A DNA stretch of 36,201 nucleotides from NCBI GenBank assembly GCA_900617975.1, contig UZAE01012598.1, forward strand, positions 1-36,201. Reading direction: 5' to 3'. Origin of the DNA: Rodentolepis nana (taxonomy: Eukaryota > Platyhelminthes > Cestoda > Cyclophyllidea > Hymenolepididae). The notes beneath the pieces are model-generated. The model was not told the origin of the DNA. It was given only the letters and a program-made list of their open reading frames with translations, and did not search any database. Position numbers and translations under genes: made by a program. Below are positions 10,701 through 22,700 of the stretch, one piece after another. Within the stretch, counting starts at the first letter, position 1; each line of letters begins with the position of its first letter.

Positions 10701-13700
10701 TAAACAAACATAAATCGAGCAGATAAATTACACGTCATTTTTCCATCACTAATATGGAAACAGACAATAAAAGGAAAGCAGGAGACGCTATTGCCATTGT
10801 CTATAGAGCATATCCAAAACAAGGCAGGGCAAATAAAAACAGAAATAGACTTACCTTGAGGATGCAGTTTAGTAACCCAGACGGTAAGTCTGCGAGCAAG
10901 CAGGTAATGCTCAGCAGTAATACGAAGATACTCAATGTTGGTGGTTGCACGCACTGTGTAATCGGGAAGAAATCGAGCCCGGGCAGCTAGTTGGGCAGAT
11001 TGTAATTCGGGATCTTTGAGAGTGGAGACCTCTGGATAGATGTCATTCACGTCTGAATGGGATATAGAACACGGAATTATATTTCCAATTAAAGTGGTAC
11101 ACGATTGAGGCAATTAAGCAGGGATGATTTTAATAACAATACAACGGCAGACATGAGGGCTGGTAATTTAAACATTTCTAAGCTCATGGCGTTTGTGACG
11201 TGAGAATGGCCAAGTCTATCAGAGGTAAATACTGGAAATCTTCGACGAGGTGGATGAACAGAAAACCGACCCCAAAATATGTTCATGATAACCATATAAT
11301 GAACACGCCATCTGAAAGGCAAAAATAAATTTCCACCCCATTAAAAGCATGAAGTTGAAACTCCTCATAGAAAACAACAAACGAATTGAGGCAACACTAT
11401 TTCAAGCAATAACTTGTCAAAACCATTGAAATGTCATTTAATCCAATTTAGCTTATAAAATCCTAGCAAGGTAGGCCTTATTTCATATGAAGCCTAGAAA
11501 ATAAGTAACATCAAGTAGAACCCAACGGAAGTACTAGTCGAAGACACTGGTAATAAATAGCAAAGAAAGGTGTTAGCAGATATCTTTAATGTGAGGCTTA
11601 TGACCGGTAAATAGAGAAGAAGAAAAAGCGTTTTCGAACTAAACGTGAAAAAGCCCCAAGGTTATTTATCCTTTGAATAACACCCCTCAACTAATATTGA
11701 TTGCATTCTTCTATCCAAGTAATACCATTAAAAAAACTAATACTTTTGGAGAGGTTAGGGTTTAAGCACAAATAAATTTGATAATATTAATTATTACTAT
11801 CATCAAAATTCACTTTGAGTGTTCACAGCTTACGGAGCCCTGCTGACTTGGACATTTCATCTCATCTCGGTCAAGTTTTAAAACCGCAAGCTGCAGAATG
11901 TCTTACACGAGGTCAATTATTAAGTGAAGGGATGAAACCGACCCTTCTTGATTTAATGACATCGGTGAATATCTGATCAAACAAAGAAGACGAGTCGTGA
12001 AATGTAAATTTGTTGAAATTGCTCTTATTCGAAGTCAGTTGCCTACCTCCAATTAACAATTGCATGAATTTTTTACTAAAAATGTAAAATAAGCTAGTAA
12101 CAAAGCCCCCGAGAGCAACTAGCAAATAATATCAATACAAAAAGGAACAAGACAAAGAAAGGGAATACAAAATGCCAAGCCAATTGTTATCCCAATTTCC
12201 GGTTTCCCGATATGCGCGTTCCTTTTTCTTTGCAAGCAAGAAATCACTATGGCATTTCTATATGCAATTGAAATAGACAGACCCAACTTAGGATATCTTA
12301 GGATATTTAACCGCATATGGGGTAATTGATAGATCGAACATAAGGGAGCAAAATGTTTCGTGAAATAAATTAGTAAAAGTGAGAATTGAAGACAGACTCT
12401 AGCTAATTAATTTCGTTTTCTTACCTTTATAGTAAGATTTAAGCACATAATTCCATAGTAAACACATCATTTTGATCAATGAAGTGGTAATAACGTGCAC
12501 CAGGAAGAAGCGTTACCTTAAATTTAGCCAAGGGGTGCGTGATGGACTTACTCCCACGTGGGGCACCCTGGGCAACGTTTACTTAGATGGTCAAAAAATC
12601 TATTAACCGGCAGTTAACTTCAGTCAACCATGACCCCACTGTATATCATATTCGACCACTTCCACAGTGCTTACTTTACCTTTTTCACTACTTTTGTACA
12701 TGTCTGTCTCTTTCCCATATGTGAATAACTCTTCTGTTTCTCCTCTCGACTTTTTGTGACTTTGATATTCCCCCCCATCTGTGAAGCTTGAAGTCAACTA
12801 AATAGCTGATGAAAAATATCATAAAGCTCGCCATTTGATTGAAATAAATTTTACCAATAGCTCCAGCTTCATTATTCACCATTCGCGAGGAAGAAAACTT
12901 CGAAGTTTTAAACTCAAAGCCCTTTAAGAAAGCAAACAAGCGAGGACACAACAAAGACCGACGCTAAGTTACTAGTAGGAAATCTCTGATAAAAGCCTCA
13001 TAAAACTTTATTAGGGCAAGCCACCAACAGAAGTAACGAAAAGTCCACCTTTTATTTCCCTCAGAGCATGACCAATGAGCTCAAAATGGAGACAATGACT
13101 GGTATTTATATTGGAACTTCATTGTCATTAGTAGCTACCTTTTAGTAGCACAATCAGGTATTTCATTCACGGTGTGTACAACAATGGGCTTCAAATCCAT
13201 GACCGCTCTTTCACTTCGCCAACAGCACACAAAAATCGTTCTCCTGAAGACCCTACATTTTGGGCAGCCAATGCGAAACTAGACACCCTTCGAGATATAT
13301 TCACGATCAGTTTTTCCTTTGGGCAAATGTTGGCAACCTTTGTCAATAAACGCCTTGCGTCCAACAAGACTAGGAAAAGGAGCACATCAATTAATCACGA
13401 TACAAAAGCAACTGACAAGTGGCACACAAAGGCACGTATATGGGAGAGAATGGCTTTTGAACGTGCTATCAAGCTATCTTCCGTTATTCACAGAGAGAAA
13501 AACACCCAGCACATAAAAGCTCCACCCCTATTAAAAAAGCAAATATTTACTACATTGAATAGGAAAGATATTAAATGTTTTCTTTTTAAAACACAACAAG
13601 AAAATGGACAGTCCCGCACTTAACTTCGTGTAACCCCCCACCCCCCCTTCCGTGTGTCCTCTAAACAAATTACAAGGGTAAAATATGTCACCAGCACAAC

Positions 13701-16700
13701 TAGTGAATGCGTTTTATGGAAATGCACCTTTTTAAGAACCTCCAGGTCCCTCCCCCCCCCCCCCCCCCAGTTGTTCAATAAACAAATGGCAAAAAAAGAT
13801 ATGCAATTAGGACAGCATGAGAAAACATAGATTAGTTAATTAACGAGGTAAAAATGTCAAAGTTTCATGAGAACTTGGTGACCAGGAAAGTAGACTACTT
13901 TTCTCGTGTGCTAGCAGTGGAACTGATTTCAACTCAGGAATTAAAAAAGTACGTTTGAAAACTAAAAACTCCATTGGAGGGGGACAGTAATCAGCACACT
14001 TCTTGGCCAGAGGAGTCAATCGTATGAGAAACCTCCCAAACTCACATTCTGCTACGCATCCATTGAATAATTTAGAAAAGTTGTTCATTGGATAAAATTT
14101 GATTTGATCTAATCATTTATTCACTTTAAAAATTTTTTTTTTAATTTCTCAAATCAGGAAATTAAATGTTGTCCTTGCGAGGAAATAGGATATAGAGAGT
14201 AAAGATATGATCGCTAAAGGGAAAAAATTCGCCTTTTTTATCGAAGCTTCCAACGGGACTCGTATAAGGTATGTGAATAGGATTAGGTAGATGGAATTTC
14301 CAAATACTACTCTTGCATATTCCTCATTGGCGTATTACTGCCCAAACAATTAGCTAATCAATATTTCATGCAGCGTTTTTATAATAAGCCGATAGGAGGA
14401 ACCACCAATGAACTGATATTACACTAAACCAGAAATCTTGACGAACCGACATATGAGAACAATGGACTAAATACTTTCGACTACTTGCCCCCCCCCCCCC
14501 CCCAACTGGTTAGGAGGATGGTGGCCATTTCACTTCTTTATTCTTTTGGAAAATCTGTCATAGCCCCAGTAAACGCAATAGAAGGCCTTTAACCCGGATG
14601 AGCGCAGATGCTTATTTTAACTTTATATTAGACTATCGGCACGATTTTTTCAATACGTAGGGTGGCTGGGATCACACAATATGTTGTGCATTCCGACACA
14701 AAATAAAATGTACCACGGAGATCTACTGAAAACACGCAATTTGACCAAGCACTAGTACTGACGTCGGCACTAAAACGATTTTATCATCGCATGGCGAAAT
14801 CGACTTGCATTCTAAATTTAGTTCAACCATACACTCACCCCCCCCCCCCCCCCCCCCCCCCACCCTACCCAAACTCACCCACCACACCGACGCATCCGCA
14901 CTATGAAGACCTTTGTTTGCAAACACGATAAAATATGGCTTTGTTGAAATAAGCCATGAGGGAAACAAAGAAGACTAACGATGAATTGAGAGGCCGTCAG
15001 ATACGAATTTAACCATGGTGAAGGAATTAGCTTGACGTAGTGGGCTCGAAACTCGACTGATCATTAATTAGCTCAATCTAACAAATAGAGGATGATTCGA
15101 TAAAGCCCCTATACAACTGAAAGAAAATAAATCTGCACTTTCATCACCAACAAATCAAAACTAAATTATAGCCTGCTTTAAATTTTTCGGAGATGTGATA
15201 GCTCCTACCTGTCATTCTTTGTAACTTTCACAGTTCCAAACATACATTTTTCTTCCCTCATTTATAAGATTTGGTTCATGCAAGTCCTCATCTAAGGCAA
15301 TTTTAACTCAACTCTCTCCCAGACCAAAAAAGGAGAGACAAGGCACACGGACTTTTTCCATGTGTTTAATTGCCTAGGGAGAACAACGAGAGATTTGACT
15401 TGATTTAATTGAGAGAAAATTGATCTCTCCACGTCAATCCCAAGGGTGCTAATTCCTGGAACAATGACGCTCTTTAACACCTCCAATGAAATGTTCTTAC
15501 CTATTTATTTATTTACTGAAGTAACATTAGGAATGGACCTACAACACGCCATTAATACCTGTTTTAAAATCATGCCCTCAAAGACGTGAAGTGTAAACTT
15601 TAAAAGCCAAGGGTGCTTTCCATCTACTTCAATCCCCCTTACTAAAATGGCATAGCTTTCTCCCTTGTACCTTCAAATCGACATTCAAAAAGTAATTCCT
15701 CAAACCCACACAGTACCAACATTGGACCGGTGAACAGAATTTAAAGACCGGCATCTATTCCACTAAGTCGGCTAATCTCTTCTCATTCAGGGCCTATTAA
15801 CTCGAATTCAGCTAGTGAAAGCAACACAGCAGTAGAGGGGTTCTGAAATAGAACCCATCACTCGATGGGAGAATCAGAAACCCTCGTTTTACCTAAATGT
15901 TTGAAGAGGTTGAATAAGGCGGCGTCAAGAAATGCATAAGTAAAAGGCACATCGGTGAATGAGAAGTACCCCCCCCCCCATGAACTTACATTTGAAAACA
16001 GTTTCACCGAAGAGCATGAAGGGTCCAGCTTCAAAAAGGAGGCGCTCATTACTAGTCTCCACCAGAGCCCTGCCTTGCAGTATGAGCACAGCATAGTTGG
16101 CGTATTGATTTGCCTTATAGATTATATTGTCATTGTCGTTGTGGGAACTGCGAAAAAAAACGCGAATGGAGTATAAGATTAATTCAGTGAGGAAGACTGC
16201 ATATTATCAAAGACATTGAAAATGAAAAAAAATATAGAAACGATTTGGCCCATTCTACATTGAAGGAATATTTACTTCCCAAATCCATGACATACATCCA
16301 AGTAATTAAAGTCAACACATCGTTATGTGGATCTAACTCCATTTAACTTAACCTTATGCCATCTATATTCACTAGGACTGACAATAAAACAAATTGAGTG
16401 TGGGGTGGTTTTCGAGATAAAAAGTAAAGTTTGACAAAATGACAACAACGCAAATATTAGTCGTTGATGCTAACATCAACAACCGGAACTGTAGCGCAAA
16501 CAAAGTCAATATGGTGAGATAGGAATGAAAGTCACGTTGGTTAAAATAAAAGTTACCGATATATCCAAGTTGAGCTTTCATGACTTACTTTAAATAAAGT
16601 TATGGGACTAAACACATATCCAAAACGCGCAGATTCACAAATATCAGAGGGCGATGAGAACGAAGACTAGCATAGGGCATTAGAAACCGCCATTATAACC

Positions 16701-19700
16701 GCCGTCAAGGAGCATATCCATAAGGTTTTATGCCCATCAGTCTAACTTCAGTCACACAATAAGTAGTACGCTGCACTATTTGTGACCGAAATAGGCAAAA
16801 GAAAGCGAATTTCTTCTAACGGCAGCTTCTAGATACACTATCTTCCCTAGCCAAGTGCTGCCATCGCAGCCTTTAATGAGCTGAAAAAGTTATTATTGTT
16901 CGTTTAGCCACCATAAATGTTAAGTGAAGAAAGGCGCAAACTAAAGAAATGGGAATTCTAAAAAAAACGTTTGCTCTCCATCCAAGCAAACCTTAATATG
17001 ACCAAGCATTCGACCAATTCAAGGCTATTTCGACACCGATTATCAAACGCGTTGGAAGTTCCATCCCTTGAGACTAATGTAACCTATAAGGTGCACACGG
17101 GCACTACAAAAAAAATTTCTTCATGCTTAGAACAATATACACTTGTCAAAAATAGGTTAGGCTATTAGTTAGAGCAAATCAGTAGTGAGCTTTATTAAAT
17201 GCTACTGAAAATACCAAGCCTCGAGTAATTGCTATGGAGAACTAAAACACACCAGATCCGACATCAACTAGAAGCTCTTCGGGGATTTTATGTGCACTAC
17301 TCATTTGTTCCTAATGAAGTTACTCAAGATCACAACGAAAGCTATGTGATCGTTAATGAGTCAATTCGTTTGAATGAATCAGTCATCCAAAGTATTATTA
17401 TTAAAAATCGATTAAGAATTAACAGTGAACACAATTTAGTGCTCATAGAAAGATTAGTCATCCGTCTAATTAGCCAATTAGTAGACCACCTGCACAGTTT
17501 GGAAATGAGATTTAGGGAATTGAAAAAAGTGAGGTAGGCAGTCTCTATAACTGCCTCTTTGTGGTTAATAAGATCATGCACAAACTAATCAAATTAATGT
17601 ATGGCCAGTCATTTAAATTAACTAGCCAATAAGCTCGTAATGTCGTGTACAAGAACGGGCTCAGACACTTGGAATTAGGCAAAGTAGAAATTTTTTTGAA
17701 AAAAACTATATTACAACGTGGATTGTATCACATAAATTAAGGCCCCCATATTTCGATTCCTTATTCAGGCTCCTAATTGGCCTAGTTCGCAATTTTGAGA
17801 ATTAAGATACTTTCCTCGGTTTAAGACCCGTGAAATAGCAACTTAAATAATTATGAATGAAAAAATGGGAAAAAAAGAATGACATACTTAAAGAGATGGT
17901 TAATAACAACGTTGGAATTGAGCATAGATTGGAGTACAGAGAGAGCCACGTATTCATCTTTGAAGGCATCAATGTCTACAAGGAAAAAGGTATGCCATTA
18001 GTATACTCACGCACATGCTTAAGATAGACTTAAATAGAGTAAAGATAGCAGAAATGTATGGTTAAAAATGATCTGAAATTTTGGAAGATTGGACAACTAC
18101 CTCAAAGCTAGCACGGCAACAATAAATTTGTCCAATCCATATAAGAAGAAGCATTAAAAGTGGAGATTATTAGAAATGAATAATTCTCTACCCAAACCCC
18201 GAGTTCAAACGCATCAAAAAGAAAACTGCGACTAGTCAAGAGAACCGACAGTGGATGACCCGCGATTAGGTAAGAATTTTCAGATAGGTTCTAAGTTAGG
18301 TCAAGTTAAGATAAATATTTTCATCCGTTCTCTGTTGAGAAACGGCGGTTCAGAATCCATCTTTAACCTAGTCTAATCATGCTGTCCATTGGGTGTGGTG
18401 CTTATGAATATTGAACCCAATTTAATGTGCTGATCGCTAGTCAACCGATCCACAAAAGTGGTGCCAGATACATCATATTTTTTTAAAAAAAGGAAGTCCA
18501 ACAAGGCGTTATCTTTTTTAGCTGCTTCATAACAAATAACTACCCACATTCATTAACAGAAACGATCATTTAACGATGAAATTGTATGATATAGAGCACT
18601 AATATTGCAAATATACCCATTTTGAAGCAATAGAACATCAAAGAAATTCAAACTGAACTAAATGCGACTTTAACTGACTTTCCGACAATTGAAAAAATTC
18701 TCAGACGCATTAGTGAATCAGTAGTTCCACTTTTATTGATAATATGGCAAAACCAGAACATCTTCGTAAATATGTATTAGGTAAATGATAGTACATTCTC
18801 CATTTGGTAATAAGGCCAAAAAGCATTCCATTAAGCCATGCAGTAATGTACGTACATCACATAACCGTACTTAAAAGTGTTTCTGGTTATTTGAATACAG
18901 ATTGGTGTTCAATGAAATACAATTAATATGCTACCTTAGGGAATATGAACAAAATGTTTGACTTATTGAACTGTTTTATGCATATCATAACTGAGGTGAC
19001 ACAAACCAGCCTTTCCAATCACCACCCACCAAGCAAACTGTTCTGAACACTAAGGCCGAGAACGCAGACACATACACCTAGGGGAAGGGGGGGTTAGAGA
19101 TTCCACGGTTTGAAATCTGAAGTGAAAAATGGAAGATCCCAAAAAACTCAAATTCAGACTTCATCTTTCTCAAAGGATTCTAGTGCCTTGTTGTTTTTTC
19201 TTCAAGTAAAATAGAAAGTCCTTGTCTAGTTTGCCCTTGGCATAATGACCAGTTTTCGTAATTAAATCATTGACTTTACTATAAAACTACGCTTAGGAAA
19301 AGCGGAAATCACAGTAAAATAAGCAATACGAAAAGTGCATGAAAAGTTACGTTGTCCTCGAGTGGTTGACATGGTGATCATTTTTTCCACATATTATCCC
19401 AATATAATCAAGTCAATATCATTGCAATAAATGGCCTGAGAGCATTCAAACGCCGAACCCGTGATGCAATTTTACAGCGAGAAAATTATTGTGGTAAATT
19501 ATTAAATTAAATCAATTATTCAACAAATCCCACCATATCTTTAACGCATTACTACAATAAACCAGCAAAACTGATGAAAATGATTTCAGACGATAGCCTT
19601 CCGCAGACAATATCACTTTCAATTGATTGATTGTTTTCAAGTTCCCAGTATAGCAAATGTCTAGAGGAATCTTGCAAATGGGGAAAAATCGGTGGATGTG

Positions 19701-22700
19701 AGAATCGGAACATCAGACAAAGCAGATAGTCAATATCGTAACAGAAAAGAGCGTTGATTGCAGCTAGAAATATGATTTCTTATCACAAACTTAATTTGAT
19801 ATAATTATTCCATTTTGTCTATTTCGATGTCATCCCATGATGGAGAATAGCAAAAAAGGGCTCTACTACAACCCAGTGCAACAAATCGTTTATTAACGAA
19901 GTTTAACCATAGGAAAAAAGTGCAAAGCACTCGAGTTAAATGGGAAAAAGTCAAACACAACAAGGACAAGATAAGGCCGAAACCAGGGTGATAAGAGAAG
20001 ACATTAACTATGGACAGTGCTAAGGCAGTGAAATCGCAGCCAACTGAGACCCACTAATATTTTGCAAAGTTAAGTTAAACGGCAAAGTGTTGAGAATTAT
20101 GATAGCCCGTATGGGGTGTGCGATAGACTTACCTTCACGTGGTGCATCCTGGGCAACGCATATTCATACGGCAAAAATGTCTATTAACTGGCAGTTGACT
20201 TCTCACTTCAAACTACCACCACCTCACTCTATGCCATATTCGACTATTTCACAATACTCTTCTTACCTTTTTCTACCTTTGTGTTTGTCTCTTACATCTT
20301 TGAAACACTCTTCTGTTCCCCCCCCCTCTCTACTTTTGTCAATTTGATGTTCCTTCCCTCTGTGAAGCCTGAAGTCAACTAAAGGGCTATTGATAACCAT
20401 CAAGACGCCTGCCATTTGATATAAATAAATGATATCCCGTATTTGACATTGACAAACGATACTACTGATACAGCTAAATTAATAGAGACTTAAAGAACCT
20501 TAGATATATGGTACCTAAACACAAGTGGTTTGGAAGCCAAAAAGTAATTCAAATCCCGCAATTAGTAGATTTAGAGTACAATTATCACTGTCAGACCACT
20601 TACAATGGTAGTTGAAAAAATTATTATTTTTTGTAGTCTACCAACAGTGAACTCTCTATAGCCAGCTCTGCTCTGTCCTAATATTGATCACCTAATCGCT
20701 GATGTAAGAAAGTAGGAAACAATCAAAGTGGCGTGGCCTAGCTGAGAATCAAATCAATTGGTTTAAAAACTCTGCTTATCGCTTTTACTAATTAAAGTTG
20801 GAGCCAAATAACCAGATGTCCACACTAGGGCGTTAACAGAGTGAACTATACTCCAATAAGTCAGAAAAAGAAAATCTCTTGGTGCCTTAACGCCACAAAT
20901 TAGTTCTTCAGCGTTTTTATGGCCAACATTAATTAAAGGAGTAGGATTGGCCTCCAAGCCAGTTGACGGACAGCGTGTCCTAACACTCGAATTTTTGACA
21001 TCGGACCATTATTACTGTCATCTGATGGATATCGATCTCGTGATATATGACTAAACAAATATGGGCGTTGACTGTTATAACATGGATGCGTAAATGCCCC
21101 GTAATTTCCCAGATTGACAAAGTATTGTCTAAAACAAACAGAGGATCTCCATTGAGTCTTTACACTCCCATAAATCAATGACACTTACAGAAATCGCAAA
21201 CTATCTTGGTGGAGGATTGACAATAAAAAATACTAGCCATCTAATCCCCCCCCCCCCCCCCCCACCACCAACATTATTGGGTCTATTTCAGCTGACTTCC
21301 CAGTAGTTTGCGATTTTGGCAACTCACTTGATGCCAAATGTCGAAGAGCGGCAATTTTGAGTTGTGGCGATAGATGGTGTCGCGGTTTATTTGTGTTTGT
21401 GGTATTTTTGAACACTCGGAAGTCTGCCTTCTTGACAATCCGTGGTTGCTTTCTGGTATTGTCGGCTAAAAGGTGACAACAGGATGATTTCCACCCATAA
21501 GAGATAATGAAATGCAGTGAATCAGTGTCAACGCGAGAAGTACTTACTGAAGATGTCTGTTTCATCGACAATCTCAGCCTGAATAATCTCCTCGATAACA
21601 TCTTCCAGAGTGACTAAACCAACGAGTTCCTGGTAGGGGTCACCAACTCCATTTGGCTCAATGCGCTCAACGAAGGCCATGTGGGTCTTGCCTACAAAGA
21701 TAAGGCGGAAATGCTATCAATTAAAACGTAATATAAACCGATGAAATCGTTACGTCACACCACCGTTTTAAAAGTTAGCACCTAGCTTATTGAAAGTAAG
21801 GGAGTTGCGGTTTGTGATTTAAAGGCTTCAAAAGTGAGCGTAAAGAACAACCGAATAAACCCTCAATTTAAATTTTAATAACGAGGAACAAAAAGATCGG
21901 GAATGAATAAAAAATAATTGATTTAGTTACGGTTAAACTGAATCAGATTTATTTTTAAAAACTGGAAACTCCATCTAACGCTGATTTACCGCTGCATTTT
22001 TTCCAAACAAAGCCGCATGGAAACTCATGTTTCCAAAGCCAATATATAGCCAAGTTTAACTCCATTCTCTCTCAGGCAAATTTTAAAGCTATACACTACT
22101 AACCAACGTTGAACTGGTGTGTAACAAATTACAAAACGGGAAAAGTGGAGAATAATTGAGCTATTTTAACCCCATTTTCTAATTTTCTTCAAGAAAATTC
22201 TATCGAGTTTACAGCCGTATGAGACTGCGTTTGTAATGGACATTAAGCGTTTGCGGAGAACAAACTTTCGCACCCTTATCGCCTTACCTCCACAGACAAT
22301 GGATTGAACTACGAATTAAAACTGCCACTTGTGTGACTGCACAAAGTGAACATCAAATAACGCATAAACCATATCGCGTTGTTAATAATGGTGCAACGAT
22401 AAAGCAAATTTGATCATAGGTGATTTCATCACGAAAGCATAAACAACTGGACAACAGAACGCACTAAGAGAGCTTAACCGTTGTTTATTATTAGAAAAAA
22501 AACGCCTCTTGAAATTCGTTCAACTTGACGAGGTCACAGTCACAGAACAGAACAGAAGTCCAACTATTGTTAGCCAAAAAATGGGCAACCAAGGTTGAAC
22601 AAAATAGCACAATATACACACACACACATGCACAGACACACACACACAAGTCCGAACATTTTCTAGCATTTCCACTTTTAGAGAGATAGTGGGGAGAAGC

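Larger units (their letters stand above)
4707..10854 (-). other. CNNM intron 7 (6.1 kb)
   Basis: Largest intron, GTAAGT...TTAG. It holds two G-runs on + (5087-5104, 7485-7497), a GATA microsatellite and an AAT/AAC tract, and one 160-codon open frame on the same strand (8989-9471) with no recognised family. No SINE copy found. Confidence 0.8.
11053..15989 (-). other. CNNM intron 6 (4.9 kb)
   Basis: GTAAGT...CAG. Contains SINE copy B and four C-runs on + (13752-13768, 14488-14503, 14838-14861, 15969-15979). A 149-codon antisense open frame (13174-13623) has no recognised family and I do not call it a gene. Confidence 0.8.
17976..21327 (-). other. CNNM intron 4 (3.4 kb)
   Basis: GTGAGT...TTGTAG. 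Contains SINE copy C and a C-run at 21246-21263. Nothing else recognised. Confidence 0.8.

Noticed and set aside
12806..12830. CTGATGA core in SINE copy B, suggestive of a hammerhead ribozyme
   Set aside because: The other four copies have a different sequence at this place and I find no matching GAAA plus stems, so it is a private mutation.
13840..14088. 82-codon - strand frame, considered as an extra CNNM exon
   Set aside because: No family match and no need for an added exon; it ends in a stop rather than a donor.
14723..14968. Gly-rich - strand open frame, considered as a CNNM CNBH exon
   Set aside because: The Gly run is the 24-C homopolymer; flanking residues do not align and exons 6 and 7 already join in phase.
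15893..16094. A - strand frame ending [18 protein letters not shown] before GTAAAA, resembling the CNNM ILLRLLKH helix
   Set aside because: A better exon for that helix exists at 17975-17888 with correct phases, and this frame lies beyond the exon 6 donor across the 11-G run. The likeness is chance.
17229..17537. 102-codon + strand open frame in CNNM intron 5
   Set aside because: Ile/Leu/Asn-rich in AT-rich DNA with an open frame on the opposite strand as well; no family or conserved motif.
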